A DNA stretch of 35,389 nt, taken from positions 1-35,389 of the forward strand of contig JAHEZJ010000044.1 of the NCBI GenBank assembly GCA_023251135.1, read 5' to 3'. Source of the DNA: Flavobacterium sp. (lineage in GTDB: Bacteria; Bacteroidota; Bacteroidia; Flavobacteriales; Flavobacteriaceae). Shown in pieces: positions 13,556 through 22,308 of the stretch; positions within the stretch are counted from its first letter, which is position 1, and the number at the start of each line of letters is the position of its first letter. The position numbers and the translations under genes were made by a program. The notes beneath the pieces were generated by a model. That model worked only from the letters and a program-made list of their open reading frames with translations, did not search any database and was not told the origin of the DNA.

Positions 13556-16500
13556 TTGAAAAAAAACTACCTTATTGCTGCAGTTTTTCTGCTTCAATGC
13601 TACATTTCCTTTGGGCAAAAGCAAAACCCTATTGGTTGCGGAACCGAATTGTCCCAGAAGGAAGAAACGGCATTTCAAAAATCGCTTTCCAAAATTAAAA
13701 CCTGGAAAAAAGGAAATACGAAGAAAGTGGCTACCACTCCTTACCTGATTCCGGTCGTGTTTCACATTTTGACCGATGGAACCAATATCAATAATACTTT
13801 TACCAAAGAGCAGATGAAATGCAGAATTGATGATGCATTATTAATCGTTAACAAAGATTTTAATGGTTTATTTCCGGGATATGCCACAACTGATCCTCGT
13901 TTTGACGCTGTTAAAAGTAAAATGAACATTCAGTTTGTCTTAGCGACCGTTGATCCGGAGGGGAATCCTTTAGAAATTCCGGGTTTAGACTGGCATCCCG
14001 AAGCACACGTTTCCGACGGTTATGATGCCAGAATTTATGACCACATATGGTACGGCAAAAACAACAGGTATTATCTGGATGTTTTGGTGGTGGATGAACC
14101 CAATACAGGACAAGGAGCTACTGGTTCTGGACACGCTTTTTTACCCATTCAGGATGCCATACCGCGTGTGGCTTTCAATCACAGGTACATTGGGAGCACC
14201 TGCGGATCACATGCGAGTGCTACTTTTGCGAAGGTAATGACACATGAGTTTGGTCATTATTTTGGATTAAAACACACTTTCCAGGACGATTGTGATCCGG
14301 TTAATGACGGGATGGCGGATACTCCTCCAACCAAAGTTGCGGAAGGCTGTGCCAGAAATGTGTTAAACAGCTGCGGAGTGTATGCCAACACCGAAAACCA
14401 CATGGATTACAATACGGAATGCCAGAATATGTACACCCGTGATCAGACCAATGCAATGACGTATTGGCTGGAAGATAAAACGGTTGCCAAATATCCGCGA
14501 GGATTATTGTGGGAGCCCGCTAATCTTGGTGCAGTTGGACTTATTGAAACGGCTCCTCTGGCTAATTTTAGCAACAGTACAACCGCTGTTTGTTCCGGAA
14601 AAGCAATAGCTTTTAAAGATGTTTCTTTGGGATTGCCCAATTCAAGAGTATGGACTTTCGAAGGAGGGGCTCCGGCAACTTCAACAGACGTGAATCCGGT
14701 AGTTACTTACAATACATCAGGAAAGTACAAAGTAACTTTAGAGGTAACCAACTCGTTGGGAACAAATACCAAAGAAGTACAGAATTATATCGAAGTAGAT
14801 CAAAAATCAAATGTAAATTATACGGAGAGTTTTGCAGGAACTTTTCCTCCGAGAGGATGGGAAGTTACAAACCCTGACAAAGGTCTTGGCTGGGAAAAAC
14901 GTAAAGGAGTGGGGCACAATGACAGTTCGTGTATGATTATGAACAATGCCGATAACTCGGTATTAGGTGCTTTGGATTATATCAGATTGCCTTATTTTGA
15001 TTTTACGGCGGGACAAAACAGTCAAATGTATTTTGATGTTGCTTATACCAAATTTGATGATGTAAGCCCTGATGTTTTAAAAGTACAGGTTTCGACAGAT
15101 TGCGGACTTACCTGGAATGATGTTTATTCGAAAACGCATACGGTTTTACAAACTACAGCTGTTCCTACCGCTCAGGCTAATAATTGGATACCCGTTACAG
15201 ATGCCAATTGGCGAAAAGAAGTAGTCGATCTTAATGCTTATATCGGGAACAACAATGTTTCTATTCGTTTTGTAAACGTGTCAGGCTATGGAACACGAGT
15301 TTGGATTGATAATGTAAATGTTGCGGTTACACAGGCTGCTACTCCGGTTTCCGATTTTGCATCCAGCATGAGAGATACGCGTTGTACAAGTCTTACAGCT
15401 CCATTTGTAGATGTTTCAACAGGAAATCCAACGTCATGGAACTGGTCGTTTCCGGGAGGAACACCGTCAAGTTCTACCGATCAGAATCCAACAGTAACCT
15501 ATGATGTACCGGGATCTTATGCCGTAACGCTGGCTACAAAAAATGCCAATGGTAGCGGAACAATAACGACTAAAAATAATTTTATAACCATTGTTGATCC
15601 TTATAAAACTACTTTTACCGAAGGTTTTGAAGGTTCTTTTCTGCCAGCAGACTGGGAAATTATCAATCCGGACAACAAATTAACCTGGGAACAACGCATC
15701 GGAGTAGGGCATAACTCCTCTTCTTGTATGGTTATGAATAATGCCGACAATGATAAGGTGGGTGAGGTAGATGAAATTATTCTGAGACCAGCTAACTTGT
15801 CAGTGGGAGTAACCGATTTTTCATTCGATGTGGCCTATGCTAAATTTGATGCTGTGAGTCCGGACGCTCTGGAAATTCTCGTTTCAAAAGATTGCGGAGT
15901 TACTTGGGAAAGTGTTTATAAAAAGACTCATATGGAGTTGGAAACATTTGAAAGCGCCGATGCCAACAATTGGATTCCGTCTTTGGACTCACACTGGAGA
16001 ACTGAAAGAGTCACTTTGTCCAGATTTAAAGGAGAACCGAACGTTTTATTTAAATTCAAAAACACTTCAGGATTTGGTGCAAGAATATGGATTGACAATT
16101 TGAAATTTAATTTTGATAGTAAAGAAACTCCATTCTCAGAATTTGTTGTGAAGAGCGATAAATTGTGCAGTGATCTTCCAATTGCATTCAAAGATAATTC
16201 AACAGGAGAACCTACAGCATGGGCATGGTCATTTCCGGGAGGTACACCGTCTTCTTCAACAAGTGAAGTGCCTACTGTGGTTTATGATAACCCGGGAACT
16301 TATAATGTGACTTTAATAGCTTCTAATGCTTATGGAACAGGAACTGCGATGACAAAAACCGGTGTGGTAGTTATAAAAAGTAAAAATAGCCTTCCGTATT
16401 TAGAAAATTTTGAAGGAAGTTTTCCTGCTCAGGATTGGCAAATCATTAATCCGGGTGAAGATGCTATTACATGGGAAAAACGTTCAGACGTTGGTAAAGG

Positions 16501-17239
16501 AGACTTATCTTGTCTGGTAATCAATAATGCCGACAACCCGGCAGCTAAGGTCGACGAACTTGTTTTAAAAGCAGTTGATCTTTCGTCTGCTGCAACACCT
16601 TATTTGTATTTTGATCTGGCTTATACCCAATATTTCAGCGTTTTTGATCCTGAACCAGCTCCCGATAAGATTGATATTCTGGTATCTTCAGATTGTGGTG
16701 TGACGTGGACGAATGTCTATTCTAAAAATCAAATACAGTTGCAAACGGTTTCACCTCCAATTCAGGACGATCCTGCAACCACTACATCAAACGAAACAAA
16801 CGATTGGACTCCAACCAAAGATTCTGACTGGAGAGCCGAAAAGATTGATTTAGGTATCGTAAAACAACAGAAAAATGTTTTAATTAAATTTAAAAGCACT
16901 TCAGGTTTTGGAACCAGAATCTGGTTTGATAATTTAAAAGTAGACAACGGCCCTAATTTGGCAGTAACAAAACCAAGAGAAATAAACAATCTGAAAGGAG
17001 TTCAGGTATATCCAAATCCTTCCACTAATGTTTTTCATGTGGTAACGCCATCTACTGCTGATAATTATACGGTTACCGTTCATAGCGCCGAAGGAAAAAT
17101 GATTTATACCGAAACTTTTGCCGGAGGAAATAACACCGAAAAAACGATTAATTTGTCGGGAAAAACAAGAGGAGTATATTTCCTTAATGTAACTTCTTCA
17201 GCTAAAAAGACTTTCACTCAGAAAATCATAAAGCAATAG
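13556..17239 (+). CDS. Secreted M43 metalloprotease with three PKD/jelly-roll modules and T9SS signal
   Basis: This is a 1227-residue multidomain exoprotein. A signal peptide (residues 1-20, ending SFGQ) precedes an M43 (pappalysin/cytophagalysin) domain at about 60-325. The zinc motif is HEFGHYFGLKH (H230, E231, H234, H240), and a Met-turn region lies around HMDYNTECQNMYT. Three repeats of a PKD domain (near 335, 597 and 858) plus a choice-of-anchor-J/MAM-like jelly roll (each with GWEV or DWxI and MNNADN) follow. A type A T9SS sorting domain begins at VQVYPNPS near 1150 and ends KTFTQKIIKQ. It should be exported and anchored or released to digest protein. The start is TTG; no ATG precedes the signal peptide. 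Confidence 0.9.
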   Translation: MKKNYLIAAVFLLQCYISFGQKQNPIGCGTELSQKEETAFQKSLSKIKTWKKGNTKKVATTPYLIPVVFHILTDGTNINNTFTKEQMKCRIDDALLIVNKDFNGLFPGYATTDPRFDAVKSKMNIQFVLATVDPEGNPLEIPGLDWHPEAHVSDGYDARIYDHIWYGKNNRYYLDVLVVDEPNTGQGATGSGHAFLPIQDAIPRVAFNHRYIGSTCGSHASATFAKVMTHEFGHYFGLKHTFQDDCDPVNDGMADTPPTKVAEGCARNVLNSCGVYANTENHMDYNTECQNMYTRDQTNAMTYWLEDKTVAKYPRGLLWEPANLGAVGLIETAPLANFSNSTTAVCSGKAIAFKDVSLGLPNSRVWTFEGGAPATSTDVNPVVTYNTSGKYKVTLEVTNSLGTNTKEVQNYIEVDQKSNVNYTESFAGTFPPRGWEVTNPDKGLGWEKRKGVGHNDSSCMIMNNADNSVLGALDYIRLPYFDFTAGQNSQMYFDVAYTKFDDVSPDVLKVQVSTDCGLTWNDVYSKTHTVLQTTAVPTAQANNWIPVTDANWRKEVVDLNAYIGNNNVSIRFVNVSGYGTRVWIDNVNVAVTQAATPVSDFASSMRDTRCTSLTAPFVDVSTGNPTSWNWSFPGGTPSSSTDQNPTVTYDVPGSYAVTLATKNANGSGTITTKNNFITIVDPYKTTFTEGFEGSFLPADWEIINPDNKLTWEQRIGVGHNSSSCMVMNNADNDKVGEVDEIILRPANLSVGVTDFSFDVAYAKFDAVSPDALEILVSKDCGVTWESVYKKTHMELETFESADANNWIPSLDSHWRTERVTLSRFKGEPNVLFKFKNTSGFGARIWIDNLKFNFDSKETPFSEFVVKSDKLCSDLPIAFKDNSTGEPTAWAWSFPGGTPSSSTSEVPTVVYDNPGTYNVTLIASNAYGTGTAMTKTGVVVIKSKNSLPYLENFEGSFPAQDWQIINPGEDAITWEKRSDVGKGDLSCLVINNADNPAAKVDELVLKAVDLSSAATPYLYFDLAYTQYFSVFDPEPAPDKIDILVSSDCGVTWTNVYSKNQIQLQTVSPPIQDDPATTTSNETNDWTPTKDSDWRAEKIDLGIVKQQKNVLIKFKSTSGFGTRIWFDNLKVDNGPNLAVTKPREINNLKGVQVYPNPSTNVFHVVTPSTADNYTVTVHSAEGKMIYTETFAGGNNTEKTINLSGKTRGVYFLNVTSSAKKTFTQKIIKQ

Positions 17240-17258
17240 TTTAGTTTGCTATAAAAAG

Positions 17259-17300
17259 AAAGAGACTGTGTCCGTTTGGGATACAGTCTCTTTTTTATTT
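17259..17300. terminator. Bidirectional terminator between convergent genes
   Basis: AAAGAGACTGTGTCC (17259-17273) pairs with GGATACAGTCTCTTT (17279-17293) through one G-T pair. TTTTATTT follows on the plus strand and TTTCTTTTTA on the minus strand. It serves the protease gene and the redox operon. Confidence 0.92.
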
Positions 17301-17318
17301 AAGGATCTTACCAGGAAA

Positions 17319-18299
17319 TTAAACGATATCCACTACAATTTTTCCGATAGCCGAACCATCGCTAACCGCTTTGTGAGCCTCTATTGCATTGTCTAAAGTA
17401 AATTTTCGGGGATCAATAATAGGTTTTAATTTTCCTTCTTCGATAAATTTTGCAGCTTCTTTCAGGATGTCTCCGTGATGTTTTCTGCCTTCACCGCTAA
17501 TCATTGGATGCAAAACAAAAACACCGTGTAAACTTGCAGATCGAAGAGATCCGGTAGCTAAATTGTGCGTTCCAAAAGCATAACAACTGGCAATTTGACC
17601 ATAATGGCGAATGGCTTTAAAAGAATCGTCTAAGGATGATCCGCCTACGGTATCGTAAATAATATCAAAACCTTTTCCAGCTGTAAATTGCTCTACATAA
17701 TTTTCAACAGTTGCGGTTCTGTAATCAATTGGAGTGGCTCCAAAGGCTTCTGCAATAGCCGCTTTTTCGGGCGAAACAGTTGCATAAACATCGGCGCCAA
17801 AAATGCGGGCCAACTGTACGACCATATGTCCAACACCTCCGGCTCCGGCATGAACCAAAACCTGATCGCCTTTTTTTACTTTTGCCCTGTCAATTAAACC
17901 CTCCCAGGCCGTTAGCAATACAAGCGGAACGGCTGCGGCCTCCTTCATGCTTAAGTTCTTAGGTTTTAAAGCCAGTAAGGCAGCATCAACAGCAGTATAT
18001 TCGGCTAAAGTTCCCTGAAGTCCCAGTACACCTCCGGCGAGTCCGTACACTTCATCACCAACTTTAAAATCAGTAACATCCTTTCCGATGGCTTCAACAA
18101 CACCGGCAAGATCAGTTCCTAAAATCGCAGGTAAAACGGGTGATGCGTAAGGCGAAACGCCAATGCGAATTTTGTTGTCGATCGGGTTAACTCCGCTTGC
18201 GTGAATTTTAATTAAAACTTCTCCGCTTTTTGGAGTTGGTATTTCTATTTCAGTACTGACAAAATCAGACTCGTATGTATTTGTAAAAAGTGCTTTCAT
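17319..18299 (-). CDS. NADPH-dependent MDR-family quinone/enone oxidoreductase
   Basis: This 326-residue protein is a medium-chain dehydrogenase/reductase of the zinc-free quinone oxidoreductase branch. The N-terminal half carries HASGVNPIDNKIR and the substrate domain. The Rossmann loop HAGAGGVGHMVVQLAR near residue 150 binds NADPH. The structural and catalytic zinc cysteines of true alcohol dehydrogenases are absent. Family members reduce quinones, enones and other electrophiles. It is the last gene of a minus-strand run with a monooxygenase (12 bases upstream), a quinone reductase and an aldo/keto reductase, all fitting carbonyl or quinone detoxification. Confidence 0.88.
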   Translation of the reverse strand: MKALFTNTYESDFVSTEIEIPTPKSGEVLIKIHASGVNPIDNKIRIGVSPYASPVLPAILGTDLAGVVEAIGKDVTDFKVGDEVYGLAGGVLGLQGTLAEYTAVDAALLALKPKNLSMKEAAAVPLVLLTAWEGLIDRAKVKKGDQVLVHAGAGGVGHMVVQLARIFGADVYATVSPEKAAIAEAFGATPIDYRTATVENYVEQFTAGKGFDIIYDTVGGSSLDDSFKAIRHYGQIASCYAFGTHNLATGSLRSASLHGVFVLHPMISGEGRKHHGDILKEAAKFIEEGKLKPIIDPRKFTLDNAIEAHKAVSDGSAIGKIVVDIV

Positions 18300-18311
18300 T
18301 GTTTCTTTAAA

Positions 18312-18590
18312 TTATAAGATTTGTGCCGTTTTGTAAACCTGTATAGGAGAGGAGATGAAAGTTTCACTTTCTTTAATGAAATCCAGTAAATACGATTGAT
18401 TGTTATGGATATCAAGTCCTGGCTGGTCTTTCCACTCTTCCCAAATAATAAAAACATTTTCACTATGGTGAAGATCATAACGTACACAAGCCTCTTCTTT
18501 TCTGGTTTCTGTAATCAAATGATTTAGCATGTTTTTGATTTGTGCTGTATTTTCCGGTTTACTTTTTAAAATAGCAGTTATTGAGATCAT
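18312..18590 (-). CDS. YgiN-like quinol monooxygenase (ABM domain)
   Basis: This is a 92-residue single-domain protein of the antibiotic biosynthesis monooxygenase (ABM) fold. It starts MISITAILKSKPENTAQIKN and contains ACVRYDLHHSENVFIIWEEW, the central strand/histidine pattern of the family. YgiN-type proteins oxidise menadiol-like quinols without a cofactor, as dimers. Next to it, two bases away, is an MdaB-like quinone reductase. In E. coli mdaB and ygiN are also neighbours and are proposed to form a quinone redox cycle, which strengthens this reading. Confidence 0.85.
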   Translation of the reverse strand: MISITAILKSKPENTAQIKNMLNHLITETRKEEACVRYDLHHSENVFIIWEEWKDQPGLDIHNNQSYLLDFIKESETFISSPIQVYKTAQIL

Positions 18591-18592
18591 AA

Positions 18593-19198
18593 TTATAAAG
18601 TTTTAAAGATTTGTTCTAAATGGTTGGTATAGTTCACCTTAAAGATACCAATATTTTCGGCTGTGGCACCTTTTTCAACATCATGAAAATGGAAACCGTC
18701 TAATTTCTCCATTCCTACAAATTTATTCATTTTATGGAAACCAAACATAACACCTTCGTCTACAGTTGTTTCTTCAAAAAATTCTCCCGGAAGGGTAAAA
18801 GCTGTTGCAGGAGCATTCCAGCTTGTGGTAAGCATGTATTTTCGCCCGTGTAAAAGCCCGCCTGTACCGTAATTAATGTCCGGATTTGTTCTCGTTCTGC
18901 CGTCGTTTTTGTAAATTCCTTTTTCATGTCCGGCAGTAAAAACGTCGTCAATATATTTTTTAAAAAGATTAGGAACCTGAAACCACCAGATCGGAGTGTG
19001 GTAGACCACTAAATCGGCCCAAACGAATTTTTCGACCTCTTTTTCAAGATCAATTTCATCCTGAATATTGGTCGTTTTTATTTCAAATTTTTTACTGTTT
19101 GTTAAGTATTCCAAAGTCCAGTCGGTAACTGTTTGATTGAACTTTCCGCCTGAGTGAGCAAAATTTTGCCCACCGTTGATAATAAATATTTTTTTCAT
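18593..19198 (-). CDS. mdaB: MdaB-like NAD(P)H quinone oxidoreductase
   Basis: A 201-residue flavodoxin-fold flavoprotein. The start IFIINGGQNFAHSGGKFNQT matches the MdaB FMN/FAD-binding loop. YHTPIWWFQVPNLFKKYIDDVFTAG covers the conserved flavin and quinone contacts, and LTTSWNAP lies in the second half. MdaB enzymes carry out two-electron reduction of quinones with NADPH, avoiding semiquinone radicals. It lies two bases upstream of the YgiN-like gene, and 104 bases downstream of the aldo/keto reductase with an 8-bp palindrome between them. Cytoplasmic; no signal peptide. Confidence 0.88.
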   Translation of the reverse strand: MKKIFIINGGQNFAHSGGKFNQTVTDWTLEYLTNSKKFEIKTTNIQDEIDLEKEVEKFVWADLVVYHTPIWWFQVPNLFKKYIDDVFTAGHEKGIYKNDGRTRTNPDINYGTGGLLHGRKYMLTTSWNAPATAFTLPGEFFEETTVDEGVMFGFHKMNKFVGMEKLDGFHFHDVEKGATAENIGIFKVNYTNHLEQIFKTL

Positions 19199-19226
19199 AC
19201 TATGAATTGCTCTTGTGTGTTTGTGT

Positions 19227-19249
19227 AAGAGATAAGAGTGATATCTCTT
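19227..19249. promoter_or_regulatory. Palindrome upstream of the MdaB-like gene
   Basis: AAGAGATA (19227-19234) and TATCTCTT (19242-19249) form a perfect 8-bp inverted repeat around a 7-base spacer, about 30 bases upstream of the gene. It could be an operator or an mRNA hairpin. I find no clear -7 box here. Confidence 0.45.
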
Positions 19250-19302
19250 CGGTATAATTTAATTTTTTATGCTTTTAAAAGAAGGTAAAACTGCTTGGGA
19301 GA

Positions 19303-20289
19303 CTATTTTAATTTTGAAATGGCCTGATCTATGAAATCTAATTCAGAAACCGATAAATCAAAATCCATTGTTTTGGCATTTGAAATGGCTTGTTCGGCAT
19401 TTCTGGCTCCGGCCAGAACAATTGTAATTCCTTTTTGTAAAGTCGTCCAGCGCAAAACCAATTGGGAGATAGAAATGTGTTTGGCATTAGCTAATGAACT
19501 CAGCTCCTCCACCAAAGTTTTTACTTTTTGAAGATCAAACTGACCAAAATAGCCATTTCGATGATCGTTGTCTTTTAATTTACCATCGGTGAAATATTTA
19601 CCGGTCAATAAACCTCTTTCCATTGGACTGTAAGCAATAATGCCAATATTTTCCGCAAGTGTTAATGGAATCAGATCCGTTTCAATACTGCGATTTAACA
19701 TGCTAAAAGGAACCTGATTGGAGGCCAATTGAATGGTTTTTTGTGCCTCCTGAACTTGCGATGCACTGTAATTGCTTACACCTGCTGCTCTGATTTTTCC
19801 TTGTTGAATTAGGCTTTCCAATGCCTCCATTGTTTCGTGAATGGGAGTTGTAGCATCCGGCCAGTGAATTTGAAGCAAGTCGATATAATCGGTTTGAAGA
19901 CGTTTTAGGCTTTCTTCAACTTCTTTAATAATATTGTTTTTGGAAGCATATTTGTAAACAGGGATTTTTTTTCCATTGTCTTCAGCATCGAAAAAAAATT
20001 CGCCTTTTCCGTTGGTACTTCCGTCCCAAACCAAACCAAATTTTGTCAATACTTGTACTTTCGAACGATTTTGAGTTTTTAGAGCTTCGCCAATCATGAC
20101 CTCGCTTAAACCAAATCCGTAGAAAGGAGCAGTATCAATTGTAGTAACACCATGATCGATTGAAGCATGAACAGAGGCAATTGAATCTGCTTTATCATTT
20201 CCACCCCACATATTCCCGCCAATAGCAAATGCACCGTAAGTAATTGTGGATAATTCGAGTTCAGTATTGCCTAATTTTCTATATTCCAT
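19303..20289 (-). CDS. Aldo/keto reductase
   Basis: This is a 328-residue TIM-barrel oxidoreductase of the AKR superfamily. The catalytic set is visible: Asp and Tyr in TIDTAPFYGFG, Lys in VLTKFGLVWDG, and His in DLLQIHWPDATTP. YSPMERGLLTGKY and LAGARNAEQ are the NADPH-binding late motifs. It reduces aldehydes or ketones; the substrate is unknown. The frame is open to an ATG at 20391, but that start lies beyond the promoter, so MEYRKLGNTELELS at 20289 is chosen. It opens the redox run and is divergent from an AraC-type gene, which is its likely regulator. Confidence 0.88.
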   Translation of the reverse strand: MEYRKLGNTELELSTITYGAFAIGGNMWGGNDKADSIASVHASIDHGVTTIDTAPFYGFGLSEVMIGEALKTQNRSKVQVLTKFGLVWDGSTNGKGEFFFDAEDNGKKIPVYKYASKNNIIKEVEESLKRLQTDYIDLLQIHWPDATTPIHETMEALESLIQQGKIRAAGVSNYSASQVQEAQKTIQLASNQVPFSMLNRSIETDLIPLTLAENIGIIAYSPMERGLLTGKYFTDGKLKDNDHRNGYFGQFDLQKVKTLVEELSSLANAKHISISQLVLRWTTLQKGITIVLAGARNAEQAISNAKTMDFDLSVSELDFIDQAISKLK

Positions 20290-20322
20290 AAGTGATGTTT
20301 TAGATCGTTTAAAATTTTTTGA

Positions 20323-20384
20323 CAAAATTATACCATTTTTAAGAGTGTTAAATGGTATATATTTGTGTTTTTTAGGTATATTTG
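20323..20384. promoter_or_regulatory. Divergent promoter region with 10-bp palindrome
   Basis: A perfect 10-bp inverted repeat, TATACCATTT (20329-20338) and AAATGGTATA (20350-20359), has an 11-base spacer. On the minus strand TTTA, 18 bases and TAATTTTG (20323-20330) make the reductase promoter, and the palindrome fills its spacer. On the plus strand TATATTTG occurs at 20358-20365 and 20377-20384 as possible -7 boxes for the AraC gene. The palindrome is a good candidate operator for that regulator. Confidence 0.7.
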
Positions 20385-20409
20385 CAGCCACGATATAATA
20401 ACAGCGATT

Positions 20410-21255
20410 ATGAAAAAAGAAAATTTATACGAACCGTTTAGTGTTTCCTTTGAAACTTTAGATGAATATCCGGATGTAGGAGATCGTCATAATTTTTTTG
20501 AATTGGTTTATATTCTGGGTGGAACCGGTTTGCAGTGCATCAATAAAAATGTCTTTGAATACGATGCCGGGCATTTGTTTTTGTTGACGCCTGAGGATTG
20601 TCATAATTTTACAATTGAGACCAAAACCAATTTTTTCTTTTTGAGGTTCAATGATATTTATTTAAAAAATTCAAGCCTGCAAAACGAAAACATTCAGCGT
20701 TTAGAGTATATCCTGCAAAACGCCAATCATCAGCCGGGTTGCATTTTAAAGAATGTTGCCGATAAATGTTTGGTGAAAGTTATGGTAGAGGCTATTATTC
20801 GGGAGTACGAAGATAAAGATGTCTATAATAAAGAATTGATTCAGCAATTGGTCAACACCTTAATTATTGTCGTGGCAAGAAATATTGCGAAGTATTTGCC
20901 GGAACAGGTAAATATCGGCTGTGAGGCAAAAGCCATGGACATTCTGCAATACATTCAAAACAACATTTATTATCCTGAAAGAATCAAAGCAGAATCGATT
21001 AGTGATTATTTCGGAATTTCAAATACCTATTTAGGACGCTATTTTAAAAAGCATGCCAACGAAACCATGCAGCAGTATATCAGCAATTATAAAACAAAAC
21101 TGATTGAACATCGCCTGCAGTTTAGTGATAAACGAATTAATGAGATTGCTTACGAATTTGGTTTTACCGATGAAAGCCACTTTAATAAATTTTTCAAAAA
21201 GCAAAAAGGAAATAGCCCTTCTGAATTCAGGAAAACAATCAGAATCAGTGCTTAA
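20410..21255 (+). CDS. AraC-family transcriptional regulator
   Basis: This 281-residue regulator has an N-terminal cupin-like sensing domain (residues 10-130, HNFFELVYILGGTGLQCINKN-like text) and a C-terminal double helix-turn-helix (about 180-281). The second HTH reads INEIAYEFGFTDESHFNKFF, the classic AraC signature, then KKQKGNSPSEFRK. The frame extends to an ATG at 20365, but that lies in the promoter region, so MKKENLYEPFSV at 20410 is preferred. Divergent placement and the shared palindrome suggest it controls the redox operon, perhaps responding to a quinone or aldehyde (inference). Confidence 0.88.
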   Translation: MKKENLYEPFSVSFETLDEYPDVGDRHNFFELVYILGGTGLQCINKNVFEYDAGHLFLLTPEDCHNFTIETKTNFFFLRFNDIYLKNSSLQNENIQRLEYILQNANHQPGCILKNVADKCLVKVMVEAIIREYEDKDVYNKELIQQLVNTLIIVVARNIAKYLPEQVNIGCEAKAMDILQYIQNNIYYPERIKAESISDYFGISNTYLGRYFKKHANETMQQYISNYKTKLIEHRLQFSDKRINEIAYEFGFTDESHFNKFFKKQKGNSPSEFRKTIRISA

Positions 21256-21278
21256 ATAGGAATTGCATTAATTGGTAC

Positions 21279-21325
21279 TAATTTTTTGCCACTGATTACA
21301 CTGATTAAATAGATTTTAAATCCAT
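21279..21325. repeat. Possible dispersed repeat (GCCACTGATTACACTGATT type)
   Basis: TTGCCACTGATTACACTGATT then AAATAGATTTTAAATC has an internal near-repeat of CTGATTA. It resembles the sequence at 3226-3246 read on the minus strand (ACCACAGATTAAAAAGATTTTT). Such CCACnGATTA sequences are familiar scattered intergenic repeats in Bacteroidota, from memory. Confidence 0.4.
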
Positions 21326-21339
21326 GTCAATTTGTGGAA

Positions 21340-21807
21340 TTAATGTTGAAATCTCGAATCAAAATTCATTCGGGTAGTACTTACAACCTTAATTTTTTTA
21401 CTGTCCGGATGGGTTGGATTTATTAAATAATTGAATTCTTGAGGTACAATGCAACTCGGGACTTTTAAGACTGCAGCTTCGTTGTAATCTATAAAATCAT
21501 CCCCAATCGTTTGTGTTATTACTATTGGAGGTTTCGAATTCCAGTCTTCCGGTAAGTCTTCTAACTGAACCTCTTGAATGGTAATGTCGTCCGGGATTTC
21601 GATTTCAACATAAAAACGATCCAAAGGCAAATCTTCGCTTAAATCTAAATGAACAGATACTTCAAGTGTTGCCAATGCTCTGCTTTCGGCAGTATAAACC
21701 ATGCGGGTATTAAGGCTGTTCCATCGGAAACCCTCAGACATTGAAGCTCCGATTCCTGCTAAAGTCGTGCTTAAGTATTTTTCTCTTTCGATTCTAAAAA
21801 CCTTCAT
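21340..21807 (-). CDS. RES-domain toxin (NAD+ phosphorylase type)
   Basis: A 155-residue RES-domain protein. The three family-naming residues are visible: Arg28 in GFRWNS, Glu49 in ATLEVSVH and Ser118 in VPSCIVPQEFNYLINPTHP. RES toxins such as MbcT and Res degrade NAD+ and stop growth unless held by a partner antitoxin. The gene starts immediately after the stop of the antitoxin gene, with no gap, as expected for tight co-expression. The length is normal for the family and nothing looks broken, so the pair is probably functional. Confidence 0.88.
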   Translation of the reverse strand: MKVFRIEREKYLSTTLAGIGASMSEGFRWNSLNTRMVYTAESRALATLEVSVHLDLSEDLPLDRFYVEIEIPDDITIQEVQLEDLPEDWNSKPPIVITQTIGDDFIDYNEAAVLKVPSCIVPQEFNYLINPTHPDSKKIKVVSTTRMNFDSRFQH

Positions 21808-22308
21808 TTAAGCTAAGTTTCCAAACTCTAATCGATTCAAACTAAATTTCACTTCGTTAATTCCTGTTACGGTGTCCAGCATGTTTTCGGGAGTGCTTCC
21901 ACCAATAGATAAATTGGGTTTTTTGAGCCATCTTTGAAATTTTTCTTCTTCATTGTTAAAAACTTCAAGGCCATAATCAATCAGTTCATTGATTAAAATA
22001 ACCAATTCGCTGTCTCTGCTGTCTAAAAGCAAATGTTCGCTTTTTTTCTTGTTATAAGTAGTTTGAGGAATCCCTACAATGGCCAAAACAGATTTTACGG
22101 GATTGTTTAATCGCCTACTAATGACTTCGATTGAATCATAAGGAATACCGGATCGGATGACTCCAACGCGCTCCAGTTTGCTGCTCCAGCTGTATTCTTT
22201 ACCATCAGAACTTAAAGTAGATCTTTTAATGGAGATAACTTTTCCTGAGGCATTTCGAATACTTCTTTTAGTATCAAAAGGTTCTGTTTTCTGCGTTAAT
22301 TTTTCCAT
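21808..22308 (-). CDS. Xre/MbcA/ParS-type antitoxin
   Basis: This is a 166-residue antitoxin of the Xre-like DUF2384 class that partners RES toxins. The helical centre (DSIEVISRRLNNPVKSVLAIVG with PQTTYNKKKSEHLLLD) is a DNA-binding HTH-like region. The C-terminal LIDYGLEVFNNEEEKFQRWLKKPNLSIGGSTPENMLDT is the DUF2384 toxin-binding domain. These antitoxins normally repress their own promoter. A palindrome and a direct repeat just upstream of the ATG are likely operator sites. Confidence 0.88.
   Translation of the reverse strand: MEKLTQKTEPFDTKRSIRNASGKVISIKRSTLSSDGKEYSWSSKLERVGVIRSGIPYDSIEVISRRLNNPVKSVLAIVGIPQTTYNKKKSEHLLLDSRDSELVILINELIDYGLEVFNNEEEKFQRWLKKPNLSIGGSTPENMLDTVTGINEVKFSLNRLEFGNLA

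Noticed and set aside
20290-20391. 34-codon N-terminal extension of the aldo/keto reductase
   Set aside because: It would read through the promoter and palindrome; the family start motif follows the ATG at 20289.
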